64,000 nt of DNA, taken from contig CABVRX010000001.1 of assembly GCA_902500825.1 (NCBI GenBank), forward strand, positions 186,001 to 250,000, read 5' to 3'. The translations under genes and the position numbers were made by a program. Each line of letters starts with the position of its first letter. Within the stretch, counting starts at the first letter, position 1. The notes under the pieces were generated by a model. The model worked only from the letters and a program-made list of their open reading frames with translations, searched no databases and was not told the DNA's origin. Below, piece by piece: positions 17,849 through 25,629 of this stretch. This DNA comes from an uncultured Nitrospira sp. Its GTDB lineage: Bacteria > Nitrospirota > Nitrospiria > Nitrospirales > Nitrospiraceae.

Positions 17849-18762
17849 CCAGGGTTCTTCAATGATCGCGCGCACCGGAAGCCGATCGTCGTGGCACGTT
17901 GGTCCGGCAAGGCGCCGCCTCGGGTGGCCGTTCGAAGCATGACGCGTTTACTTTTCCAGGAACCACCGCGGACGCTCTTGTAGCGGCCGGTGCTTGGGCC
18001 CGGAGGATTACGTTCCGGCATGTACGCATAGTAGTCGAATCCGAACCAGTCCTGCACCCATTCGGCAATGTTGCCCGCCATATGGTGGAGACCATAGGGA
18101 CTTCTGCCTTCCTCATGGGAATCGACTGCTGCGAGAATGGGGATTTCATGGACATGGTGCTGGCCGAATATCGCGAGGGTGGAGCTGGGAGTCGCTTCAC
18201 CCCAGGGGTAAGGAATGCCGTCAAACCCTCGCGCCGCTTTCTCCCATTCGGCCTCGGTCGGTAGTCTGGCCTGCTTTGCCGCGCATAGACTGTTCGCCTC
18301 CTCCCACGTAACATAGAGGGCAGGCCAGCGGGATATGGTTTGGTCCGAGACAGAGTGGACGGTGATGACATGCCAGAGGAGTTTCTGCAGCTCATCGGAA
18401 GGATGAAGCTTCTGTTTGTACAGGAAGGCCAGATATTCTCCGAGACTCACTTCATCTCGATCCATCTCATAGGCATCCAACCAAACTCGATGTTGAGGCA
18501 GTTCCGTATCGTCAAATTGGGTCGAGTTTCCATAAGGGTCGTTATCGACTCTATTGCTTCCGAGCAAAAACGTTCCGGCTGGGACGCTCATCATCGGCGC
18601 CGGTCTGGCCAGCGTGACGATCTCTGTCAAATGGCGGGCCAGTTCCGATGAGGGTTTGGAGCCGGCCTCCACGACAGAGGGGCTTCCCATGAGGACCAGG
18701 AGAGCGAGCGTGATCACCGACCATGCACAGCAGGGCGGCATAGCCTTGTCCGGGAGATGCAT
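17845..18762 (-). CDS. Second exported SUMF1-fold protein lacking FGE cysteines
   Basis: 305 residues with a signal peptide (to about residue 33; an internal ATG at codon 8 is an alternative start). Same fold as its convergent neighbour: V-P-A-G-T-F-L-L-G-S, R-L-P-T-E-A-E-W-E-K-A-A-R, Y-P-W-G, H-M-A-G-N-I-A-E-W-V-Q-D-W, V-R-G-G-S-W-K-S, G-F-R-C-A-R-S. The segment after R-G-G-S-W has no cysteines, so oxidase chemistry is not expected. Stop codons of the two SUMF1 genes overlap by three bases (17846-17848 area). Two divergent paralogues tail to tail suggest an old duplication with inversion. Confidence 0.8.
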   Translation of the reverse strand: MHLPDKAMPPCCAWSVITLALLVLMGSPSVVEAGSKPSSELARHLTEIVTLARPAPMMSVPAGTFLLGSNRVDNDPYGNSTQFDDTELPQHRVWLDAYEMDRDEVSLGEYLAFLYKQKLHPSDELQKLLWHVITVHSVSDQTISRWPALYVTWEEANSLCAAKQARLPTEAEWEKAARGFDGIPYPWGEATPSSTLAIFGQHHVHEIPILAAVDSHEEGRSPYGLHHMAGNIAEWVQDWFGFDYYAYMPERNPPGPSTGRYKSVRGGSWKSKRVMLRTATRGGALPDQRATTIGFRCARSLKNPG

Positions 18763-18913
18763 GGCGTTGCACTATAAATCGGACGGCTGTTGCTTACAAT
18801 AGTTTGAATCGCAAGCAGGTTGTCCCTGAGTCCTTCGGCACGCTTTCAGTAACAGCAGGATCTGAGTATAGTTGCACCCCTAACGTATGCACCGCGTTTG
18901 AAAGGAACATTGC

Positions 18914-19948
18914 ATGAGCACGGATCACCTATTCGCAGCGTACTCCCTGCGTCTTTCCGCATTCGGCGTGTGGATCCTCATGATGATGTGTACCCTCCCG
19001 CTCAACGCTGAAACAACGCTGCTCAACCAGGATGCGTTTCTTCGGGCGAGACAGGCGACCGTGGGAATCCTAGCGGATACGCAAGATCAACGAATGCCGG
19101 AGAAACCCGGGAGGGTCGTTGTCCGAGGAACAGGGTTTCATTTGCGAGACGGTTATGTGATTACGGCGAGACATGCTGCGGAGAAACACGAGCTTTCGAC
19201 AGGCGTCGCCCTTCCAAAACAAATTCGTGTGCTCACGAATGATCTTCATGAACTTCCCGCCGATCTCGTGGGCGACAGCGCGTTCATGGATGTCGTCGTG
19301 TACCGAGTGGCCGGACAACATCGCTCCAAGTTGCAAACGGGGACGTCATTTTCCACGGATGAGGCGTTGCCTGGTATGGGAGTCTTCACCGTCGGCTATC
19401 CGCTCGGGTGGGGGCCGACCATGGCTTTTGGGAAGATCGGAAATACGAATGTGTTTTTGCAAACCGTCGATACTCGTCTCATCCAGACCGACCTTTCGAC
19501 CTGCAACGGAAGTTCAGGAGGCGGGTTGTTCAACGAGCAAGGAGAAATCGTCGGCATCGTACATGCCGTGATTCAAACCGATAAAGAGGAGACCCAGGCT
19601 CATTGCAGTCGCATGACCTTTGTTATCCCGGGAACTCTCTCGGAGCGCATCATCAGCGCGGCGCTTTCAGGAAAGCCGCTTGCCTTCTCAAGACTTGGGG
19701 TCCACATGACTTCGGTAAGAGACGGCACGAAGTTGCGCGTTGCGGCCAAGGAAGTCGCGGAACCCGCAAAATCTGCGGGCATTCAGAAACACGACATTTT
19801 GCTGGCTATTGAGGGCACGGAGATTCTTGATGGAGCTCAGCTGAAGAATTTCCTCATCGAGCGTACAAGCCCAGGCCAAGAAGTGTCGGTCAAAGTGCGC
19901 CGCGTTGATGTCGATTTGACGGTCCATGTCGTACTGGGCGGCGGGTGA
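18914..19948 (+). CDS. Periplasmic trypsin-like serine protease with PDZ domain
   Basis: 344 residues, signal peptide to about residue 32. Chymotrypsin-fold protease domain: catalytic H in V-I-T-A-R-H-A-A, D in M-D-V-V-V-Y-R, S in C-N-G-S-S-G-G-G-L-F. A PDZ domain follows (about 255-344: A-G-I-Q-K-H-D-I-L-L-A-I-E-G). HtrA/DegP-like organisation with one PDZ. The R-x-G-T-G-F-H oxyanion/strand region is intact, so activity is expected. A role in quality control of the exported copper proteins nearby is inference. Divergent from the second SUMF1 gene. Confidence 0.88.
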   Translation: MSTDHLFAAYSLRLSAFGVWILMMMCTLPLNAETTLLNQDAFLRARQATVGILADTQDQRMPEKPGRVVVRGTGFHLRDGYVITARHAAEKHELSTGVALPKQIRVLTNDLHELPADLVGDSAFMDVVVYRVAGQHRSKLQTGTSFSTDEALPGMGVFTVGYPLGWGPTMAFGKIGNTNVFLQTVDTRLIQTDLSTCNGSSGGGLFNEQGEIVGIVHAVIQTDKEETQAHCSRMTFVIPGTLSERIISAALSGKPLAFSRLGVHMTSVRDGTKLRVAAKEVAEPAKSAGIQKHDILLAIEGTEILDGAQLKNFLIERTSPGQEVSVKVRRVDVDLTVHVVLGGG

Positions 19949-20042
19949 GGGAGCGAGGGCCGGTAATACCTGAACCAATTTTCAGGTGGTACGGATCATC
20001 AAAAGCACGTAGAAATTGTAGGCGTATGGTATAGGGCCCTTG

Positions 20043-21044
20043 TCACGGCGCTGCGCAGCGGCGCAGGCGATCCATGATTGCGACTCCAAGTCCCTCTTCC
20101 TTACAAGGTTCCGCATAGATTCTATCCAGACCAAGAGAGTCCAGCCTTCGCAGCGCTGCAAACAAGCCGCGTGCGGTTTCTCTGAGATCTCCTGTTGAAG
20201 ATAGAACTTCAACGGCGATAAAGCGATCATCGGGATCTCTTGCTTGCGACTGGCTCAGTAAACACGCGCGCTCGCCATCCTTCAGGATAGGCCTTGCTCC
20301 AATTGAGGCCAAGATTGTCAGTTGCGTCCGTGTGGCGTAGTGGCGTGATAATTGACCGGGTGCGATCGGTTTTTCGTTCACAGGAGACGACCTTCGAATA
20401 GAGCCGATGACGGCGCTGAGTTGTTCGATGGTAATGCTGCCTGGGCGCAACAGTTCTGGCTGTGACCCTGCCAGCGAAACAATCGTTGATTCGACCCCGA
20501 CCTGGCATGGTCCTCCGTCGAGTATGAGATCCACGTTGCTCCCAAGCCCGTCAGCAACATGTTGGGCGGTCGTCGGGCTCACATAACCAAAGGGATTGGC
20601 GCTAGGACCGGCGATCGGAGTCCCTGCTTCTCGAATCAGCGCTTGTGCCACCGAATGGTTGGGCATGCGAACCGCGACCGTTGAAAGCCCGGCCGTGACG
20701 AGATCCGGGATTGCCGGCTGTTTTGGTAATACCAAAGTCAGCGGACCTGGCCAAAAAGCATCCATGAGCCGCTGACCCAGAACGGGCAGGGATCCAATCA
20801 CATCATCCAACTGCTTTGTATCGACGATATGAACGATGAGGGGGTCGAACTGAGGACGTTGCTTGGATTCGAACACCTTTGCTGCCGCATCGGCATTCAT
20901 CGCGTCGCAACCGAGGCCATAGACCGTTTCGGTTGGAAACGCGACGAGGCCACCTGTTTTGATGATCCGTCCGGCTATCCGGATGGATTCAGGATCTTCT
21001 GCTGAGACAATGCCGCTTTTCAAATGCTTGGCCTCTCCACCCAT
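20043..21044 (-). CDS. L-threonylcarbamoyladenylate synthase (long Sua5 form)
   Basis: 333 residues, the length of the two-domain Sua5 rather than the short TsaC. The N-terminal YrdC domain (about 15-205) has V-A-F-P-T-E-T-V-Y-G-L-G, K-Q-R-P-Q-F-D-P-L-I, the S-A-N-P-F-G motif and R-P-G-S-I-T; the C-terminal Sua5 domain (about 240-333) includes L-S-R-H-Y-A-T. It makes threonylcarbamoyl-AMP from threonine, bicarbonate and ATP for the t6A modification of tRNA. It lies 27 bases downstream of the cyclophilin gene on the same strand. Confidence 0.93.
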   Translation of the reverse strand: MGGEAKHLKSGIVSAEDPESIRIAGRIIKTGGLVAFPTETVYGLGCDAMNADAAAKVFESKQRPQFDPLIVHIVDTKQLDDVIGSLPVLGQRLMDAFWPGPLTLVLPKQPAIPDLVTAGLSTVAVRMPNHSVAQALIREAGTPIAGPSANPFGYVSPTTAQHVADGLGSNVDLILDGGPCQVGVESTIVSLAGSQPELLRPGSITIEQLSAVIGSIRRSSPVNEKPIAPGQLSRHYATRTQLTILASIGARPILKDGERACLLSQSQARDPDDRFIAVEVLSSTGDLRETARGLFAALRRLDSLGLDRIYAEPCKEEGLGVAIMDRLRRCAAP

Positions 21045-21071
21045 CGGAATGCCGTGAGAACCCCTGATCGC

Positions 21072-21593
21072 TTATTCTTTCACGGTCATCGTCATCCTGA
21101 TCGGATCGAGCGGGTTGTCTCGCTCGTCGCGAGGGACGCCGACAATCTTGTCGACAACCTCGATCCCGCGAAAGACTTCTCCGAACACGGTGTAGCGACG
21201 ATCTAAACCGCTGTTCTCTCCGACGCAGATGAAAAATTGTGAGCCATTGTCGTTGAAGTCGCGCGTGCTGTTGCTTTCGCGAGGCATTTTCGCCATGGAT
21301 ACTGCGCCGCGCTTGTGCGGACGGTCATTCGGCTCGGGAGAAAGAAAGTATCCTGGTCCGCCGGTGCCGTGGAATGCGCGATCGGGAGTTTTGCTCAATG
21401 GATCGCCGCCTTGAATAATGAATCCCGGCACCACACGATGGAATGTCGTGCCGTCATAGAACCCCATCTTGACGAGATTGATGAGGTTTTCCACATGGCG
21501 AGGTGCCGCATCAGAGTAGAAGCGAATCTTAATTTCACCGAATCTCGTGGCGATCGTGACGCGGGGATCTTTCTTTCGAAACTCAAGTTCCAT
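21072..21593 (-). CDS. Cyclophilin-type peptidyl-prolyl isomerase
   Basis: 173 residues without a signal peptide, so cytoplasmic. Cyclophilin motifs: F-H-R-V-V-P-G-F-I-I-Q-G-G-D-P, the catalytic R of F-H-R, N-D-N-G-S-Q-F-F-I-C, and Y-T-V-F-G-E-V. Length matches single-domain bacterial enzymes. It is followed 27 bases later by the Sua5 gene and probably shares its transcript. Confidence 0.93.
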   Translation of the reverse strand: MELEFRKKDPRVTIATRFGEIKIRFYSDAAPRHVENLINLVKMGFYDGTTFHRVVPGFIIQGGDPLSKTPDRAFHGTGGPGYFLSPEPNDRPHKRGAVSMAKMPRESNSTRDFNDNGSQFFICVGENSGLDRRYTVFGEVFRGIEVVDKIVGVPRDERDNPLDPIRMTMTVKE

Positions 21594-21695
21594 AATTATA
21601 AATGTAGCAAGGCGATCATCATAGTGACAAGGTCTTGCTGACAGTGTTGAGTTCTGCGTTCTGATTCTTGAGAGACATTACTCAGTGTTCGTGTT

Positions 21696-23051
21696 TCAGC
21701 ACTCAGCACTGTCTCTTGCCAGCCCATCTCCAGGTCGAATGCGGAACCACATCATTCCACCGAGAAGGGAAATAAAAGCAGCAAGGCCGAGAGAAGCGCC
21801 CCAACCCCACTGTTGGGCGATCCATGGCGTCAGTGTCGGAGAAATGGCTCCGCCGAGATTGGCCCCCATATTCATGAGACCTGAGAGGCTACCGGCGTGG
21901 GTTGGTGATAGATCGCTCGCTGAAGACCAATATGCGCCGACTGTGAAATAGAGCCAGCCGGCACCCAACGACAAGCTGACGATGGCGAGATAAGGAGATT
22001 CTACGGCGGCCCCCAAGGCGATAGAGCTTGCTGCCAGCCCCATACCGAGCATGCCCACAATCTGACGGCCTTTCGTCACTCCTTGTCGAATCGCCAGTCG
22101 ATCAGTAACCCATCCGCCAACAGGGCAGGATACAAGAATCGTAAGGAACGGGGCGGCAGCAAACAATCCACCGCGTAAGACATTGAAGCCGCGCTCATTC
22201 ACGAGATAGAGATAGAACCAGGACATGTAGACATAGGCAACATAGCCCAAGCATCCGTAACTCAGCATCAGCCACCACACGCTCGGTGTCCTTCGTAGGA
22301 TAGCCCATGGGATCGAATGGCGTGTTGGAACAACTGAAGCTGTGGAGGGGGTTGCTTCGTCATGACGGTACCATGGGTGATGCGATGGACGATCGGCGGC
22401 CAAGAACCACCAAATGATTGCAAGTGCGAATCCTATCCCACTGGACAAATAAAATGCAGATTGCCAGCCATGGTTGACCATGATCCAAGCCGTGACCGGC
22501 GGAGTGATCGCTGCACCGATCCCGATCCCGCCGATGGCAATACCGATGCCAAGACCGCGCTCGTGAGCCGGAAGCCAGTCGGTGACGGCGCGGTTGAATG
22601 TCGGTAATGCCGCTGCCTCTCCGACACCAAGAAGAAATCTGACAACGACCAGCGCACCGACGATTCCGAGCGGCGCAGCCAGGAAAGACGTGGCGGCAAA
22701 GGCAGTCCAAGCGGTAAAGCAGGACCACCAGATCAGTGCGATCAGAAGGACGACGCGAACCCCCCAGCGATCACTCAGCCATCCACCGGGAATCTGAAAC
22801 AACGCATACCCGATGACGAATGCGGAAAAAACGAATCCCATTTCCTGTTCGGTCAGTCCCAACGCCGGCATCATCTGGCGCGCAGTGACTGAAATATTGA
22901 CGCGATCGATGTAGGTGACGACGCTGATGGCAAAAAGGAGTCCAAGAATCAGCCAACGTAGGGGCGATGGAGGTGTGCTGCCGCCGCGATTCGAGGAAGT
23001 CGTTTCGCTCACAATAGTTCCGCTATACGATTCATTGGGGAGAGCAGCCAC
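21696..23051 (-). CDS. MFS transporter of the anion:cation symporter type
   Basis: 451 residues with 12 hydrophobic segments. The first loop carries G-W-L-S-D-R-W-G-V-R, the MFS signature between helices 2 and 3. The start T-Y-I-D-R-V-N-I-S-V and the G-V-G-E-A-A-A-L-P segment resemble the ACS family (hexuronate, glucarate, phthalate or similar organic anions). The substrate cannot be assigned. N-terminal 30 residues are hydrophilic. Upstream of the cyclophilin/Sua5 pair on the same strand with a gap of about 100 bases, so probably a separate unit. Confidence 0.85.
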   Translation of the reverse strand: MAALPNESYSGTIVSETTSSNRGGSTPPSPLRWLILGLLFAISVVTYIDRVNISVTARQMMPALGLTEQEMGFVFSAFVIGYALFQIPGGWLSDRWGVRVVLLIALIWWSCFTAWTAFAATSFLAAPLGIVGALVVVRFLLGVGEAAALPTFNRAVTDWLPAHERGLGIGIAIGGIGIGAAITPPVTAWIMVNHGWQSAFYLSSGIGFALAIIWWFLAADRPSHHPWYRHDEATPSTASVVPTRHSIPWAILRRTPSVWWLMLSYGCLGYVAYVYMSWFYLYLVNERGFNVLRGGLFAAAPFLTILVSCPVGGWVTDRLAIRQGVTKGRQIVGMLGMGLAASSIALGAAVESPYLAIVSLSLGAGWLYFTVGAYWSSASDLSPTHAGSLSGLMNMGANLGGAISPTLTPWIAQQWGWGASLGLAAFISLLGGMMWFRIRPGDGLARDSAEC

Positions 23052-23086
23052 GCTGGGGTTCGGCAGGCGTCCGGGGATTGAATAGC

Positions 23087-23112
23087 TTGCCGCCTCCTTG
23101 CAGAGGCGGCAA
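23087..23112 (-). terminator. Hairpin downstream of the FKBP gene
   Basis: Perfect 10-bp stem TTGCCGCCTC / GAGGCGGCAA with a 6-base loop, located 10 bases after the FKBP stop in its direction of transcription and before the MFS gene. There is no clear T-run, so termination strength is uncertain. Confidence 0.5.
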
Positions 23113-23122
23113 AGCGTAGCGG

Positions 23123-23800
23123 TCAGTTGGTGACGATATCGAGTAACTCAACTTCGAAGACCAAGGTGGCTCCCGGCTTAATGGTCGGCGGTGACCCCCC
23201 GTCGCCATAGGCCAGATTGGATGGGCACACCAGCCGGCTCTTTCCTCCGACCTTGATCTGTTGAACTCCCTCGGTCCAACACTTAATGACCTTGTTCAAC
23301 GGAAATGTCGCGGGCTCTCCTCGTTTGATGGAACTATCGAATACCGTTCCATCGGTCAAGGTGCCATGATAATGGACCTTGACGGTATCCGTTGCCTTTG
23401 GCGTGGCTCCGGTGCCAGGCTTGATGGTGGTGATGATGATCCCTGACTCCGTCTTCGTCGCGCCTTTTTCGGACGCCGCTTTTGTCGTAAACGCAGCCCC
23501 TGCCTTCTTCTCACTTTCAGCAGCGACGGCCAATCGAGATTGTTGCAGTTGTTGAATCTTAGGCCCAAATGTTTGGAGGTCGACTTTTTGAGGGCGCTTC
23601 AGCACGCCGTCGGTGATGCCATGTTTGACCATATCGAGCTCGGTCTCGCTCAAGGAGAATGTTCCCAATGATTGGCTGATGGCCAACCCAAGAGCATACA
23701 AGGTTTTCTGATCATCATTTGCCGGATCCGGCGAGGCAGCCAGTAGCGGGGTCGTGAGAAGGAGAAATCCTATGGCAAAACATAATAGACGAATTCTCAT
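23123..23800 (-). CDS. Periplasmic FKBP-type peptidyl-prolyl isomerase (FkpA/Mip-like)
   Basis: 225 residues. Signal peptide to about residue 21, a helical dimerisation region (about 25-115, including an alanine/lysine-rich linker), then an FKBP domain (about 120-225) with V-K-V-H-Y-H-G-T-L, G-T-V-F-D-S-S, V-I-K-C-W-T-E-G-V, and L-A-Y-G-D-G-G. These match FkpA/Mip chaperone-isomerases of the cell envelope. A hairpin follows the gene. Confidence 0.92.
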   Translation of the reverse strand: MRIRLLCFAIGFLLLTTPLLAASPDPANDDQKTLYALGLAISQSLGTFSLSETELDMVKHGITDGVLKRPQKVDLQTFGPKIQQLQQSRLAVAAESEKKAGAAFTTKAASEKGATKTESGIIITTIKPGTGATPKATDTVKVHYHGTLTDGTVFDSSIKRGEPATFPLNKVIKCWTEGVQQIKVGGKSRLVCPSNLAYGDGGSPPTIKPGATLVFEVELLDIVTN

Positions 23801-24115
23801 AGAGTAGAGGTCCTTTCTTGTGATGGGCCATGGGCCAATATGGCACGTAAGAATACGATAGGCTTTTCGATCTCACAACAGAAATTTTACCGAATAGGTA
23901 TGGTCAGCGAGGCGAGGTTCTGTGCTTCATGTAAATACGAGCTTGTGGAGATGGCGGAACAGGGCGCTCCACTTTAAAATCCATGTAATGGCATTGATTG
24001 CCTAAACCACAATCAATACACCTTACACGGATCGTTCTAGAGAGCGCAATACTGGAAACTTGCAAGGCTAGCTAGGGTGAGTGTCTTCAAGTCGTATTGG
24101 CTCGTCGGTCAAACT
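23801..24115. other. Intergenic region with an 8-bp inverted repeat
   Basis: No gene is seen. A perfect inverted repeat ATTGATTG / CAATCAAT (23993-24000 and 24010-24017, 9-base spacer) lies about 100 bases beyond the end of the next minus-strand gene. It could be an operator or weak terminator. Composition shifts toward lower GC here, at the edge of the accessory island. Confidence 0.4.
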
Positions 24116-24427
24116 TCAACACCAATAGAAGTAGTCGCCGTTTGCTTCGATCATCCTTCGGACTACATCATAGCTGTCTAACTCAGCTTGGGTCTTGGCT
24201 GGGGTATTACTCTGGTCTGAAAGGCGAGGCCCGCTCACCTTAAGTTTGTAGCTCTCGTACAGCTCAACGTTCGTCACGATGAACATGTGATACTCATTTA
24301 GACCTGAGACTTCCTTGAGGGTATAGTTAAGAAATTTATTCTTGAGATAAGTCCGGATGATGTCCAAATTCGCTTCAATTCGTTCTTGTTCCCCAGGATT
24401 AGACATGCTCTTCTCAACGATTACCAT
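24116..24427 (-). CDS. Small unknown protein, tandem paralogue B
   Basis: 103 residues from the ATG at 24427, which shares one base with the upstream stop (TGATG), so it is translationally coupled. It is a clear paralogue of the preceding gene: both share I-R-x-Y-x-K-x-K-F-x-x-Y-T, F-I-V-T-N-V-x-L, S-Y-x-L-x-V and R-L-S-D. The family is not recognised. Soluble, predicted alpha/beta. GC and codon use are lower than in neighbouring household genes, as in an accessory island. Confidence 0.65.
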   Translation of the reverse strand: MVIVEKSMSNPGEQERIEANLDIIRTYLKNKFLNYTLKEVSGLNEYHMFIVTNVELYESYKLKVSGPRLSDQSNTPAKTQAELDSYDVVRRMIEANGDYFYWC

Positions 24428-24822
24428 CACCAGGAATAAATCGTGTCGCCTGCACGGACCATCGCACTCGCGATAAAGCCGCTATTCAATGACAATCGAG
24501 TGCGTTCCGTAGTATTCCTCCGGTCGGAGAGCCGTGACCAGTCCACTCTGAGTCCATAGCTCTTGTGCAGCTTCACGTTCGTTACTATGAACTTGTGGTA
24601 CAGACTGTGAACTGAGTCTTCCGTGATGGTGTAGCCGGGGAACTTGCTCTTGATATAGTGCCGAATAGTGGCCAGATTGCCTGCAATCCGCCTGTGTTCT
24701 TCTACCTCAACAATCATAGGAAGGTCACTCACAAGTGAGCCGCCACTGTAGTGCCGATCTTTATGTGAATCAAGATACGTACGGGTTCTTAGGGAGTGCG
24801 AAGATGAGGGAAGCGAAGGCAC
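24427..24822 (-). CDS. Small unknown protein, tandem paralogue A
   Basis: 131 residues as an upper bound; the conserved region starts near residue 36 (M-I-V-E-V-E), so a later start at that methionine is possible. It shares about 80 residues of clear similarity with paralogue B. Stop and next start overlap. No known domain is recognised; no membrane segment. It lies 480-900 bases from the IS3-family element and may be acquired DNA. Confidence 0.6.
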   Translation of the reverse strand: MPSLPSSSHSLRTRTYLDSHKDRHYSGGSLVSDLPMIVEVEEHRRIAGNLATIRHYIKSKFPGYTITEDSVHSLYHKFIVTNVKLHKSYGLRVDWSRLSDRRNTTERTRLSLNSGFIASAMVRAGDTIYSW

Positions 24823-24978
24823 TCCTCATTAATGTGTGAGGAGTCCGCTAAGACAAACCGCAGAGATCTATGGATACTCCGATTTTTAACACCTTGAATT
24901 GAGAATGCAACTCGTGTACAAACCCGCCTCCGTTAAGGCGCCAATACGGGAAAAGCAAATTACAACAAAGGAGTCGAG

Positions 24979-25182
24979 ATGGGAGATCAGTGGTCCCTTA
25001 GTCAAGAAGAAGAAGACAAGAATCGACAGAGTCTGTTTCGGAAGGCGAGAAAGGGCGACGAAAAAGCCAAGCAGGAGTTGCAAGAAGTCTATGGCGTGCG
25101 ACTCTGGTCAGAGCATGAACGTGCAGAGTTGGTGTATGAGAATCCCCGACACGCTGCCAGACGCGGTAACCAGAGGTCTTAA
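24979..25182 (+). CDS. Small charged protein
   Basis: 67 residues with a strong ribosome site (AAAGGAG, 5 bases before the ATG), which is the main reason to accept it. Very rich in E, K and R, predicted mostly helical, with the segment K-A-R-K-G-D-E-K-A-K-Q-E-L. Function unknown. The gene ends about 95 bases before the IS element. Confidence 0.5.
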   Translation: MGDQWSLSQEEEDKNRQSLFRKARKGDEKAKQELQEVYGVRLWSEHERAELVYENPRHAARRGNQRS

Positions 25183-25185
25183 AAT

Positions 25186-25276
25186 TCACCAGGCATGGAT
25201 CACAGCCAATACCTCAGATCGACCTAGAACCCTGCCGTCATCAAAATCAATAGCACGAAGACGTTCCAGCAGCAGG
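25186..25276 (-). pseudogene. Possible gene remnant abutting the IS element
   Basis: On the minus strand an open frame runs from the IS boundary to a stop at 25186-25188 and reads about 30 residues, including L-L-E-R-L-R-A-I-D-F-D-D-G-R and S-E-V-L-A-V-I-H-A-W. It has no start of its own. It does not look like the missing end of the RelE-type toxin on the other side of the element. Family not recognised; low confidence. Confidence 0.25.
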
Positions 25277-25304
25277 CTGAGCGGCTGCCGGTTTCAAAGA
25301 CACC
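25277..25304 (+). repeat. Left inverted repeat of the IS3-family element
   Basis: Matches the reverse complement of the right end over CTGAGC, one mismatch, then GCTGCCGGTTT, and again at GACACC after a 4-base mismatch. Confidence 0.7.
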
Positions 25305-25338
25305 GAGTTAGGTGTATGAAGGAAACCGGAGGTAGGTC

Positions 25339-25629
25339 ATGGAGCGACGCAAGTTTACGCGAGAGTTCAAAGTGGAGGCGGTGAAGTTCATCCAAGAGCG
25401 CGGGGTCTCCGTGGCGCAAGCCGCACGGGATTTGGGCGTACACGGCACGGTGTTGCGCCGATGGGTGCGGGAGAGGACAGCGGACCCGCAGCAAGCCTTC
25501 CCTGGCCCGGGGCAGATGAAACCGGATCAGCTGGCTGATTGAGCGCCTCCGACGCGAGGTGACGAAGCTTAAAGCGGAGCGGGACATTCTAAAAAAGCCG
25601 CGGCCTACTTTGCGAAGGAGTCGCTGTGA
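25339..25629 (+). pseudogene. IS3-family orfA, disrupted by two compensating frameshifts
   Basis: The N-terminal half encodes a helix-turn-helix (F-T-R-E-F-K-V-E-A-V, A-A-R-D-L-G-V) and stops at 25540-25542. The typical orfA continuation (I-E-R-L-R-R-E-V-T-K-L-K-A-E-R-D-I-L-K-K) is found in another frame from 25538, after one extra base near 25534. Just after the run of six A (25591-25596) the frame returns and reads A-A-A-Y-F-A-K-E-S-L to a TGA at 25627-25629, which overlaps the orfB start. So orfA carries a +1 and a -1 change. An A-AAA-AAG slippery site at the second point could also allow programmed frameshifting, but not rescue of the first shift. Confidence 0.75.

Noticed and set aside
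21650-21715. Repeated ACTCAGCACT-like text between genes (also near 57150)
   Set aside because: Short and loose similarity; could be chance or a degenerate repeat, too weak to annotate.
24886-25083. Minus-strand frame with hydrophobic start
   Set aside because: No ribosome site; overlaps the small plus-strand ORF that has a strong one.
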